Source of the DNA: Chloroflexota bacterium
GTDB lineage: Bacteria > Chloroflexota > Dormibacteria > Aeolococcales > Aeolococcaceae
Length of the DNA: 64,000 bases
NCBI GenBank assembly: GCA_005880985.1
Contig: VBIQ01000012.1
Coordinates: forward strand, 59,690 to 123,689
Reading direction: 5' to 3'
Shown: positions 55,358 to 62,763 of the stretch, one piece after another
Numbering within the stretch: the first letter of the stretch is position 1
Layout of the letters: each line of letters starts with the position of its first letter
Position numbers and translations under genes: made by a program
Notes under the pieces: model-generated
Databases searched by the model: none
Told to the model about the DNA's origin: nothing
Seen by the model: the letters and a program-made list of their open reading frames with translations, nothing else

Positions 55358-55717
55358 CGCACTCGCTGCGGTTACGGCCACGGCGCCGGGCGGTGCCGGG
55401 TGTGGTGGTCGAGATGGGCGGGCTCGACCCCCGGCTTGTAAGGGCTCGGCGGGATCTCGCCGAACTTGGCTGCTATTCAGGCACCAAGGCCATCGAGAGC
55501 GCAAGCCTCCTGACTCCGCGCTGGAGCTCCGGGTCCCGGCTGACGCCATAGTTAGCCAACGTGTTTCCTACACATCGAGTCACGCCGGAGCGTCCTTGCC
55601 TAGAGCCGGAGCCTCGCTGCCCCTGACCGTGGGTAGACCGATAGAGGGATCTCGTGCAGACCCGGGAGCTTTGGCTATCTTCCCGCCGAGGGCAAGGGCC
55701 CAGTTCCGGGGTGTTGT
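55358..55717. other. Gap of 360 bp, no gene supported
   Basis: The stretch separates two minus-strand genes. Open frames here are extensions without domains. I see no convincing terminator after the anti-sigma gene. Confidence 0.3.
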
Positions 55718-57517
55718 CTACGCCGACGGCGAGGGAAACTGGTAGTTGAGGTGAGGAGGCTCTGTTTTCGTAGCGACGTATTTCTGTCCGGACCACTTCC
55801 AGGTAAGCGTGGTGTGTAGGTCGGGGCAGCAGCGCGGAACGGCCTCGCTGGAGTAGCCGTATACCGTTATAGAAAGGTCCATCCCACTTACTGTAGTTCC
55901 GTTTGGCGCGGGTAGCCAATTATCCTCCCCGCTCAGCAGCGTCTGCCTAAGGTGGGGGCTCCCGCCAGGTCCGGAGTCGTCGTAGACAAGCACGGTAACC
56001 GGAGGACTCCCAGCGCCGGCTCTGCAGGTGGCGAGTACGACAGCGAGATTTGCCCCTGGTTCTGGATTGGCATAAGCAGCGACTGACCCAGTCGACTTAC
56101 CACCACAATTGACTGGATAGTTCTGTGATGACCAATCGACACTGGGAAAGGGAGGTGGCGTGAGTTCCGCTGTCGGCGCAGGCGTCGGCGTTGGAAGAGG
56201 GGTGGGCTGAACGCCCGGGCTCACGAGCTCCCAATGGGAGCCATCCCACTCCCACGTCTCATTTATCGGGTGCGGACTGCACGCCTCGGTCAGGCAATGC
56301 AATGGTTTGAGCGGAGCCGTGCCCCCGAACGCGATCACCCGATCGCGAGCGCTGTCATAGGCGAGGGCAGCGGTCGGCCCGGCGGGGGGCATCGCGGCGG
56401 CCGATACCGGGGCCCAGCGATCCTGCGACCAGCTCCACATCGATGGTTGATCGCTGGTCGTGGTCTCTCCAAGCAGGAGGATCGTGCGTCCACCGTCCTC
56501 CACTAAGCGGCCTCGCATGACCAGCGCGGGTCCGTCTGCTTTCGAGCTCCAGGAGCTGTCCTTCAGCGCTGATGTCTGCTGACGGCCGTTCGTTATGGGC
56601 ACAGGAGCAGCGCAGAAGTCCGCGGGGCTGCAAGTCCCCTGCGCGGCAAAGAAGATGAGATTCCCGGATGAACGATCGAAGGCGAGGCTGGACCATTGTT
56701 CCAGTACCGGGCTCGGACCAGTCGAGTCGAGTGCAGTCCAGTCACCACCACGCCACTCGTAGAGCTGGACAGCTGCGGGCGGGGACGTGGGCGGAGAAGA
56801 CCGTCCGTATTCCAAAAGGACCACCGCCCCACGAACTTGGTCCGTGACCATCACAGTCGCCGAGACAGGGTTCAACGGATGATGCTGCGGCTTCTCCGCC
56901 AGCCAACGCCCGCCGTCCCAGGCCCATGTGTCAGTGAGGTGAAGTTCTTGGCAGTTGAGGTATGGACGATCGAGCGGGAGCATTGGGGGCGGGCAGCTGC
57001 CCGGAGGAAGCGGGCTCAACGCGACCCCCCCGAAGAGGATGAGGCGGCGACTTTGCGGGTCGTAGGCCATGCTGGCACCGGCCCGTGGCGCCGGCTCGGC
57101 GGCAGTCGCTTGCTCGTGCCAGTGCTCGCCGTCCCATACCCAGGTGTCGCCGGTGACACCGGCTGACCCCGAGCCGCCGAACAACACCGTGGTGCCATTG
57201 GCCGGGTCGTACGCCATGGCCGCGTCGACCCGGGCCGACGGCGTTCCCACGGGTCCAGCAACAGCGGAGAGCGCTGGTGCTGGGGAATGCCCCCGCAAGC
57301 GGATGCCCACAGCTGCGCCCGCAGCCCCGATGAGCACAGCGAGCACCGCCGCGCCGGCCAGCGAACGAGCCACCGACCAGCGACGTGGCGACAATGATCT
57401 ACCCCGCTCGAGGATAGCCTGGTACCGGCGGCTGAGGGTTGCGGGCGTGTGAATGGCCTCAAGACGCGTGCGTAGCCAGCGTTCGTCGTCGTTCAGATCG
57501 TCGTGGAGGTCAGTCAT
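55718..57517 (-). CDS. Membrane anti-sigma factor with extracellular kelch-like propeller
   Basis: A 599-residue protein. Residues 1-55 are a charged cytoplasmic domain (ERWLRTRLEAIHTPATLSRR), then one helix near 60-75 (SLAGAAVLAVLIGAAGAAVG). The outer part has kelch-type blades: AMAYDPANGTTVLFGGSG, DTWVWDGEHW, SMAYDPQSRRLILFGGV, DTWAWDGGRW, LYEWRGGDW and ALAYDSARDRVIAFGGT. The last 140 residues (VNCGGKSTGSVAAYANP ... TLTWKWSGQKYVA) resemble an LppP/LprE-type lipoprotein domain. It overlaps the sigma gene by 8 bp, so translation is coupled. It should hold the sigma factor and release it on an external signal. No ZAS motif is present. Confidence 0.75.
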   Translation of the reverse strand: MTDLHDDLNDDERWLRTRLEAIHTPATLSRRYQAILERGRSLSPRRWSVARSLAGAAVLAVLIGAAGAAVGIRLRGHSPAPALSAVAGPVGTPSARVDAAMAYDPANGTTVLFGGSGSAGVTGDTWVWDGEHWHEQATAAEPAPRAGASMAYDPQSRRLILFGGVALSPLPPGSCPPPMLPLDRPYLNCQELHLTDTWAWDGGRWLAEKPQHHPLNPVSATVMVTDQVRGAVVLLEYGRSSPPTSPPAAVQLYEWRGGDWTALDSTGPSPVLEQWSSLAFDRSSGNLIFFAAQGTCSPADFCAAPVPITNGRQQTSALKDSSWSSKADGPALVMRGRLVEDGGRTILLLGETTTSDQPSMWSWSQDRWAPVSAAAMPPAGPTAALAYDSARDRVIAFGGTAPLKPLHCLTEACSPHPINETWEWDGSHWELVSPGVQPTPLPTPTPAPTAELTPPPFPSVDWSSQNYPVNCGGKSTGSVAAYANPEPGANLAVVLATCRAGAGSPPVTVLVYDDSGPGGSPHLRQTLLSGEDNWLPAPNGTTVSGMDLSITVYGYSSEAVPRCCPDLHTTLTWKWSGQKYVATKTEPPHLNYQFPSPSA

Positions 57518-58061
57518 GTCCTTGCACTGCGGTGCGCAGGCGCTTGATGGCACGGTGGCCAGCCACGCGAGCGGCTTCCTCTGTCATGCCTAAGATCTCC
57601 GCGATCTCCCCGTAGCCGAGTCCGGCAGTAGCCCGCATCGCGACGATGGCGCGGTCGCGCTCCGGTAACCTAGCCATTGCGGAAAGAGTTGTGCGCAAAT
57701 CGTCTCGCACGTCTACTGCGCTCTCCACGTCTATGCCGGGGGTGGGGCGCATGAGCAGCCGCCCCATCAGCGCGCGCCGCCGCGCGGCGCGTCGAGCTTG
57801 GTCGGCGACGGCGTTGTGAGCGATGCGGAAGAGCCACGCGCGCACCCAGCTGGGCTCGGGCCTATTGCGGGGGAATGCCTGGCAGGCGTGTGCGAGTGCC
57901 TCGGCCGCTGCTTCCTCGGCCAAGTCCGGATCCCGGAGCTGCGACCGGCAGTAACGATAGACCGCATCCGCGAGGCTGGCGTATACATCTTCGAAGGTGA
58001 GGCCTGCCTCGAGTGACGCGGGAGGCGACGGCTGAGTGCCTTCCGCGTCAGAGTCGTACAT
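57510..58061 (-). CDS. ECF RNA polymerase sigma factor (island)
   Basis: A 183-residue sigma-70 family protein. Region 2 includes FEDVYASLADAVYRYCRSQL and DLAEEAAAEALAHACQAF, then WLFRIAHNAVADQARR. Region 4 has LPERDRAIVAMRATAGLGYGEIAEILGMTEEAARVAGHRAIKRLR (read as adjoining blocks), where the recognition helix is rather unusual (EEAARVAGHRA). ATG 58061 lies 6 nt after TAAGCT. The downstream overlapping gene is its likely anti-sigma. Confidence 0.9.
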   Translation of the reverse strand: MYDSDAEGTQPSPPASLEAGLTFEDVYASLADAVYRYCRSQLRDPDLAEEAAAEALAHACQAFPRNRPEPSWVRAWLFRIAHNAVADQARRAARRRALMGRLLMRPTPGIDVESAVDVRDDLRTTLSAMARLPERDRAIVAMRATAGLGYGEIAEILGMTEEAARVAGHRAIKRLRTAVQGHD

Positions 58062-58067
58062 GGCCTC

Positions 58068-58100
58068 AGCTTAACTACGCAGAACCAAGCTGACCGTTAC
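58068..58100 (-). promoter_or_regulatory. Promoter region of the island sigma factor
   Basis: On the minus strand GTAAC (58100-58096), 16 nt, CGTA (58079-58076) resembles the ECF form. TAAGCT (58073-58068) ends 6 nt before the ATG and could be a housekeeping -10. Both would give an almost leaderless transcript. Confidence 0.4.
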
Positions 58101-58210
58101 AGCCGGGCTTGGCCTGGTGGTTCAGGCAGATGGCGGGGCGGGAGCAACGAGAAAGGCTCAGGACTGCAGCCTTCGCGGCTGGTGGCTTCAGAATGCCGGT
58201 AGCGTGGGTT

Positions 58211-58236
58211 GGAACCAGCCAGCCTAGTCAGGCGTA
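58211..58236 (+). promoter_or_regulatory. ECF-type promoter of the kelch lipoprotein
   Basis: GGAAC at 58211-58215, 17 nt and CGTA at 58233-58236. The spacing is identical to the backbone sigma operon promoter at 21248-21273. The GTG start lies 11 nt after CGTA. Confidence 0.5.
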
Positions 58237-58247
58237 GGAGAAACGAG

Positions 58248-59756
58248 GTGACGCAGCGTCCGCATCCACGGGTGGCCCGCCCGCGGTCCAGGCGACCGCC
58301 GATCCGCCTGGCTAGCTTCACTGCGGTGATCCTCCTGTTGCTTGCGGGGTGTGGCCGTGGCCCAGGAGCCTCCACAAGCTCGCCGCCGGAGGCCCCCTCG
58401 CCGCGATCCGGCAGCGCGATGGCCTACGACCCAGCGACGCATCAATTGATCCTGTTCGGAGGAGCCGACGCCGTCACCCGTGACGATACCTGGGCGTGGG
58501 ACGGCGCACGGTGGTCACTTCTGACGCCGGCGCATCAACCATCAGCTCGCGAACACGCGGCGCTCACCTACGATCCCTCATCGAACCAACTACTTCTCTT
58601 CGGCGGGGATGTCGACGACGGCCAGAGCGGGCCGCGGAATCTCAACGACACGTGGACGTGGGATGGAAGCGACTGGCACGAGCTGCATGCCCCCACCAAG
58701 CCGTACGCTGCGAAAACCCCACACATGGCAGCCGACTCGGTGAGCGGGCGAGTCGTGCTCGTCACCCAGTCCTGCTACTGCGGTGGCGAGAACAATGAAA
58801 CGACGTACACCTGGACCTGGGATGGGAGGACATGGGCGCGCCAGGCGGCGGCGCATCGCCCCCTCGGTGACGGAGCCGGTCTGGACGAGGCGCCCGGACA
58901 GGCCTCGGATCGACCGCTCATTGCCGGAGGTGGTGGGCCGCTGAGTCAGAGCACGGCCATGGCCAGCGATCCGGTGTCGGGCCGTCCAGTCCTTGTCGAA
59001 CGCGTGTGGTACGGCGACGCCGGTGTGCCTAATCCCACGGCGACCTGGACATGGGCCGGCGACGACTGGCAGCTCTCCGCGCAACACAACGCTCCGGATC
59101 CTCCTCCGGTCACCCCGCTGCTGGTGGCCGACTCCCGGACCCGGACGGTCCTCTACCTGGATGTGGCGATGCATATCTGGGCCTGGGACGGCGCCGCGTG
59201 GCAGCCGCGCAACGATGGTGCGACACCGCCCGCTCGCAGCGATGCAGCGATGGCACTGGACGAGCGCAGCGGGCGGCTCGTGCTCTTCGGCGGCGTCGGT
59301 GGGACCCCCGGTGGCCTACAAGGCGATACCTGGACGTGGACGACGGCGGGTGGCGGCTGGACGCACGTCGCCGGGGCGTCCGCGCCGCAAGCGGTGGTAC
59401 GCGCACCGGCCACGATTCCGCCGCATGGCATCAGCGCCCAGGAAGCAACTCGCCGGGCGGCCCTGCGAGTTGCTTCCACCTTCGGCACTGGCACGCCCGT
59501 CCGCACCGTCTCTGGACGCCAGCGCGACTTCTGGTTCCACGGCCGCCGTCCGGGTGGCGACCGCTACGTCTGGGCAGTTGCCCTCGCGGGTACCTTCGAT
59601 CTCGGGACATGTGGCGGTGGGCCGCAGATCGGCAGCCAGGGCCCTCGGCCCACGTGCTCACCACCTGCGACGAGCGCAGCTGTCTTCCTCGACTACGTCA
59701 CGGGCGAATGGCTGAGTGACGAGATCCCTGCACCACCGCAGCTTCTTGGGCGTTAG
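58248..59756 (+). CDS. Kelch-like propeller lipoprotein with VWAV-GTF-LDY C-terminal module
   Basis: A 502-residue lipoprotein from GTG 58248 (AGGAG at 58236-58240; lipobox LAGC near residue 34). Blades are AMAYDPATHQLILFGGAD, DTWAWDGARW, ALTYDPSSNQLLLFGGDV, DTWTWDGSDW, YTWTWDGRTW and AMALDERSGRLVLFGGVG, matching the outer domain of the anti-sigma encoded divergently. The last 110 residues (YVWAVALAGTF, Cys loop, AVFLDYVTGEW) form the module shared with the small lipoprotein at 50903-51313. It may bind the same ligand as the anti-sigma or compete with it. Confidence 0.75.
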   Translation: MTQRPHPRVARPRSRRPPIRLASFTAVILLLLAGCGRGPGASTSSPPEAPSPRSGSAMAYDPATHQLILFGGADAVTRDDTWAWDGARWSLLTPAHQPSAREHAALTYDPSSNQLLLFGGDVDDGQSGPRNLNDTWTWDGSDWHELHAPTKPYAAKTPHMAADSVSGRVVLVTQSCYCGGENNETTYTWTWDGRTWARQAAAHRPLGDGAGLDEAPGQASDRPLIAGGGGPLSQSTAMASDPVSGRPVLVERVWYGDAGVPNPTATWTWAGDDWQLSAQHNAPDPPPVTPLLVADSRTRTVLYLDVAMHIWAWDGAAWQPRNDGATPPARSDAAMALDERSGRLVLFGGVGGTPGGLQGDTWTWTTAGGGWTHVAGASAPQAVVRAPATIPPHGISAQEATRRAALRVASTFGTGTPVRTVSGRQRDFWFHGRRPGGDRYVWAVALAGTFDLGTCGGGPQIGSQGPRPTCSPPATSAAVFLDYVTGEWLSDEIPAPPQLLGR

Positions 59757-59802
59757 GTGGCGCGAGCGGCCTGATCAATCCCCGCCGCCTGGCTCCCTCC
59801 TG

Positions 59803-60222
59803 CTAACAGACAGTTCCACCTCCGGTGGGGGAGTAAGTGGCGACCCGGATGTTTCCCGGGCTCGAGCGGAGGCTGGTAGCCGCATCCAGGCGCCGGCGCC
59901 GCGGCTGCCGGGGCGCGATGGTCGGGGCGACGGCAACGTCGGTCGGGATCCGATACGGAGAGCGTCGGCCGCAGCCGCGCCTGGCTTCTGGCGGATCGAC
60001 GACCCCTGCGGCGACCAACACCTGGAGTGACTCCCAGACTTTGCCGGCGCCTGTGGATAGGAGCCGGCGGAGCTCCGGCTGCGTGATCTGTGCTCGGCCA
60101 GTCGAGTCGAGGTTGGCGAGCAGGCTGAGGAATGTCGCCAGCGGCAGACCGGAGAGGCGTAGGGCGGCGATGCGCTGGAGCGCCTCAGGCGAGACGTGGA
60201 TGGGGTGGCGGTCCTCGATCAC
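59803..60222 (-). CDS. Winged-helix DNA-binding-like protein
   Basis: A 139-residue protein from GTG 60222. The segment PLATFLSLLANLDSTGRAQITQPELRRLLSTGAGKVWESLQVLVAAGVVD (read in blocks, residues 26-76) has the helix-helix-helix-wing pattern of MarR/replication-type winged helices. The C-terminal half is Arg/Pro-rich. TAGGTT ends 12 nt before the start. It could be an island regulator or a shortened replication protein. I cannot decide between these. Confidence 0.5.
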   Translation of the reverse strand: MIEDRHPIHVSPEALQRIAALRLSGLPLATFLSLLANLDSTGRAQITQPELRRLLSTGAGKVWESLQVLVAAGVVDPPEARRGCGRRSPYRIPTDVAVAPTIAPRQPRRRRLDAATSLRSSPGNIRVATYSPTGGGTVC

Positions 60223-60684
60223 AGCGACACTTCAAACCTACTCCCACATGGGATGTGAAACTGTGTGTATGGGGTTGAGGGGCGAGGCAACGAGGGGATG
60301 AACGGGCGGGTCCGCACCGATGAGAAGGGAGGATGAGGACGGGCGGTTGTGCGGAGAGGAAGGACCAAAAGCGGGTGACGAAGAGAGCCGGTTGTAGAGG
60401 AAAGGGGAGAAGCACAGGTCGCGGATCGGGCGCGCCATCGCGCCGATGGTCGACGCGGTGGGCCCCACGGGGCTGCCCACGGCGCGCGGCTGGTGTCCGC
60501 GGCTCGCCCTGCACCGCTCCCTGGTCCACGCGGCCAGAGGGCACCGTGGACCAGGCGAACCGGGCCAAGCAGCGGGCGTGCTGCCCGCGAATGTCCAGGG
60601 TGACCCGGACCGCGACGCCCGGTTGTCAAGGACGTGCCGGAACCCCGGAGTCGCGACTCGCGAGTTCGTAGCCGTCCCCGAGCC
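60223..60684. other. Gap of about 460 bp left of the IS element
   Basis: Long open frames here are low-complexity and without domains. Near the right end two overlapping perfect 10-bp palindromes (AGTCGCGACT at 60649-60658 and ACTCGCGAGT at 60656-60665) precede the IS target site. This may be the other half of a regulatory or replication region split by the IS. Confidence 0.35.
60671..60684 (+). repeat. IS target-site duplication, left (14 bp)
   Basis: GCCGTCCCCGAGCC is repeated exactly at 62161-62174, directly outside the two ends of the insertion. Confidence 0.8.
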
Positions 60685-62160
60685 TGTGCAAGTCCACCTC
60701 ACGCTTGACGAACCAGGTCCACCACATCGTTGACACTCGTCTGTTCAACCTCTACATTCCTGTGTGAGTTCCTGCGATACAGCGCCTCCCGCTTGGTGTC
60801 GCCGCGGACGTAGCCCCCGCCCGCCGCGACCCGGTGGGTGCGGACAACCTCGTTGTCCACGACAAAGCGAACGAGACCGTTGTCGACGGCGACGGTGACC
60901 AGGTGGCCGGCGAACCGCCGGCCGATGCTGTAGACGGCGCCCCCGAACCCGACTGTCCCCTGCCTGTGGACCTTCCGTTGCATCAGTGACGCGTTGCTGA
61001 GCGGCTCGAGCGCCGTCGCCCTGGCCGTCGTCGAAGGCTGCGGCACCAGGACTTGGATCTCCTCATCGCTGAGCGGCGGTTCGACCAGGCGGGCGGCTTC
61101 GTCGTACGCAAACCGCCGCGCAGGGGTCAGCATGCCGAGCGCTTGGTGAGGTCGCTCGTTGTTGTAGTGCTCGACGTACGCGTCGATCGCTGCCTGCGCC
61201 TCCTCCACGGTGCTGAACCGCTGAGTCGCGAACAGCTCGGTCCTCAGGGTGCGGTGGAATCGTTCGATCTTCCCCGTTGTGGTGGGCGACCGTGGCTTGG
61301 TCAACAGGTGACGGATCCCCTGCTGCTGACAGATCCGCTCAAACAGCACCAGGGTGGGGTGGAGCCCACCAGTGAAGCGGCCGGTGAAGACCATCCCGTT
61401 ATCGGTCAGCAGCTGGTCGGGCACGCCGTAGCGACCGAGGGCGGCGGAGAACGCCGCGCACACCGACCGGGAGTCGGCGCGTCGCAGGACGGCAGCGCAG
61501 ACGCAGTAGCGGGAGTGGTCGTCGACGCCCGTGAGCAGCGACAGCGAGGCCCGGTCGGCGAGTTGGAAGCTGACCACGTCCATCTGCCAGAGCTCCATCG
61601 GCCGGGCCCGCTCCCACCGCCGGTACACGGCGCGGCGGCGCCGGCGAGCTGCCGGCTCGATCAGCCGGTTGCGCTCGAGCGCCCGGTACACGCTGGTTCT
61701 CCCCGGGACCGGCTCGACTGCGCGCCGCTGCAGCTCATGCACGAGGCGCCACGGCCCCCAGAGGGGGTTCTTCCGGCGCAGCTCGCAGATCAGCTCCTCG
61801 ACCGCCGGCGGCATCCGGTGCGGGCAGCCAGCGGGCCGGCGCGAGTGATCGACGAGACGGCTCATCCCTCCGCCTCGGTACCGCCGCAGCCAGTTGTGAA
61901 CGGTTTGGCGGCTCACTCCATGTCTCGCTGCTACCTCGACCACCGGCAGCCCGTCCTCCAGAACCTCGAGCACGACCCGGTAGCGCTGCTCCACGACGTC
62001 CATCTCCACAAGCACGGATCCCGACCCTCCCGGCGGCGCTCGGTCAATCCGGGCGAGCCGAGCCGATCGGGGACGGCTGTGTCAAACATGTGGCGGACGC
62101 GCCGGGTGGCGTCAAAGATCACCCGGACCTGCTCTGTCAACTATCTACCGGACTTACACA
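60685..62160 (-). mobile_element. IS481-family insertion sequence (1476 bp)
   Basis: The ends are imperfect inverted repeats: TGTGCAAGTCC at the left and TGTGTAAGTCC at the right read inward, with further conserved blocks TTGAC and CAGGTCC about 20-36 bases in. A single DDE transposase fills the element, and its stop lies inside the left repeat. A 14-bp duplication flanks it, so the copy is complete and the insertion probably recent. Confidence 0.85.
60699..62015 (-). CDS. IS481-family transposase
   Basis: A 438-residue protein. An N-terminal helix-turn-helix (VVEVAARHGVSRQTVHNWLRRY as two blocks) is followed by the rve integrase core with Asp146 in ELWQMDVVSF, Asp205 in LLTDNGMVF and Glu251 in GKIERFHRTL, giving an intact DDE triad. 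The NERPHQALGMLTPARRF segment near 295 is the family C-terminal signature. ATG 62003 is an alternative start. Confidence 0.93.
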   Translation of the reverse strand: MLVEMDVVEQRYRVVLEVLEDGLPVVEVAARHGVSRQTVHNWLRRYRGGGMSRLVDHSRRPAGCPHRMPPAVEELICELRRKNPLWGPWRLVHELQRRAVEPVPGRTSVYRALERNRLIEPAARRRRRAVYRRWERARPMELWQMDVVSFQLADRASLSLLTGVDDHSRYCVCAAVLRRADSRSVCAAFSAALGRYGVPDQLLTDNGMVFTGRFTGGLHPTLVLFERICQQQGIRHLLTKPRSPTTTGKIERFHRTLRTELFATQRFSTVEEAQAAIDAYVEHYNNERPHQALGMLTPARRFAYDEAARLVEPPLSDEEIQVLVPQPSTTARATALEPLSNASLMQRKVHRQGTVGFGGAVYSIGRRFAGHLVTVAVDNGLVRFVVDNEVVRTHRVAAGGGYVRGDTKREALYRRNSHRNVEVEQTSVNDVVDLVRQA

Positions 62161-62174
62161 GCCGTCCCCGAGCC
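62161..62174 (+). repeat. IS target-site duplication, right (14 bp)
   Basis: Exact copy of 60671-60684, immediately before the TGTTCA array. Confidence 0.8.
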
Positions 62175-62179
62175 AGGCC

Positions 62180-62252
62180 TGTTCATGCCGTGTTCAAGAT
62201 CTGTTCAAGGTCCAATCCGGGCCTGTTCAACCCTGTGTTCATCCGGTGTTCA
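62180..62252 (+). repeat. Phased array of six TGTTCA hexamers
   Basis: TGTTCA begins at 62180, 62191, 62202, 62224, 62236 and 62247, i.e. steps of 11, 11, 22, 12 and 11 bp. All copies are on the same strand and the same face of the helix. This resembles iterons or a multi-site operator. It lies between the IS end and the Cro/C1-type regulator gene. Confidence 0.7.
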
Positions 62253-62457
62253 CGGCACGCTGCACCGTGCCACCCGTGCCCGGCACCTTCCTCTCTCGCT
62301 CCGGCTCCGGCGATCCGGCTCGACGTCGTCGCTATCGGCATGACGCCTACCTAGACCGCACCTTGTCGGCGGGTGTCCGGTGACCCACCGATCGCGCATC
62401 GCCTCTCCCGGGTACCACGAGCGGCCTGGGAGCGATCTGGTCGTCCGTTCTCGCCGG

Positions 62458-62748
62458 ATGACCTGGAGGGCAGCGACCGACGTGATTGAGCGGGAGCGGA
62501 TCGTCCGAGGACTGACGCGCGAACAGCTGGCCGCGGCGGCTGGGCTCGATCCCAAGACCGTGCGCGACATGCTCAACGGCCGGCGCCGGCCGACGCTGGG
62601 CACCATCGGCCAGGTGGCCCGGGTGCTGGGCCGTCCCCTCGCCGAGGTGATTGTCATCGCCGAGGCCGCCGCCGGTCGAGGCACGGGCAGCCACGAGCGT
62701 CTAGGAGCCAAGCACCCGATTCAGGGGGAGCTGCCGCTCGTCTCATGA
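62458..62748 (+). CDS. Cro/C1 (XRE) family helix-turn-helix regulator
   Basis: About 96 residues from ATG 62458; GTG 62380 in frame is an alternative (122 residues). IERERIVRGLTREQLAAAAGLDPKTVRDMLNGRRRPTLGTIGQVARVLG (read in blocks, residues 10-60) is a complete XRE helix-turn-helix. A short acidic/Gly tail ends in GELPLVS. It is the nearest gene to the TGTTCA array and converges on the integrase gene with 15 bp between stops. A role in controlling integrase or island replication is plausible. Confidence 0.78.
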   Translation: MTWRAATDVIERERIVRGLTREQLAAAAGLDPKTVRDMLNGRRRPTLGTIGQVARVLGRPLAEVIVIAEAAAGRGTGSHERLGAKHPIQGELPLVS

Positions 62749-62763
62749 CGGCCTGGCGATGGC

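Noticed and set aside
55473..55919. Minus-strand 148-aa frame near the anti-sigma stop
   Set aside because: It overlaps the end of the well-supported anti-sigma gene in another frame and shows no domain.
60238..60702. Minus-strand open frames left of the IS
   Set aside because: Pro/Ser/Arg-rich translations without domains, and they run into the IS inverted repeat.
62180..62252. CRISPR array
   Set aside because: The repeated unit is only six bases with about 5-base gaps; there are no cas genes and no spacer-sized segments.
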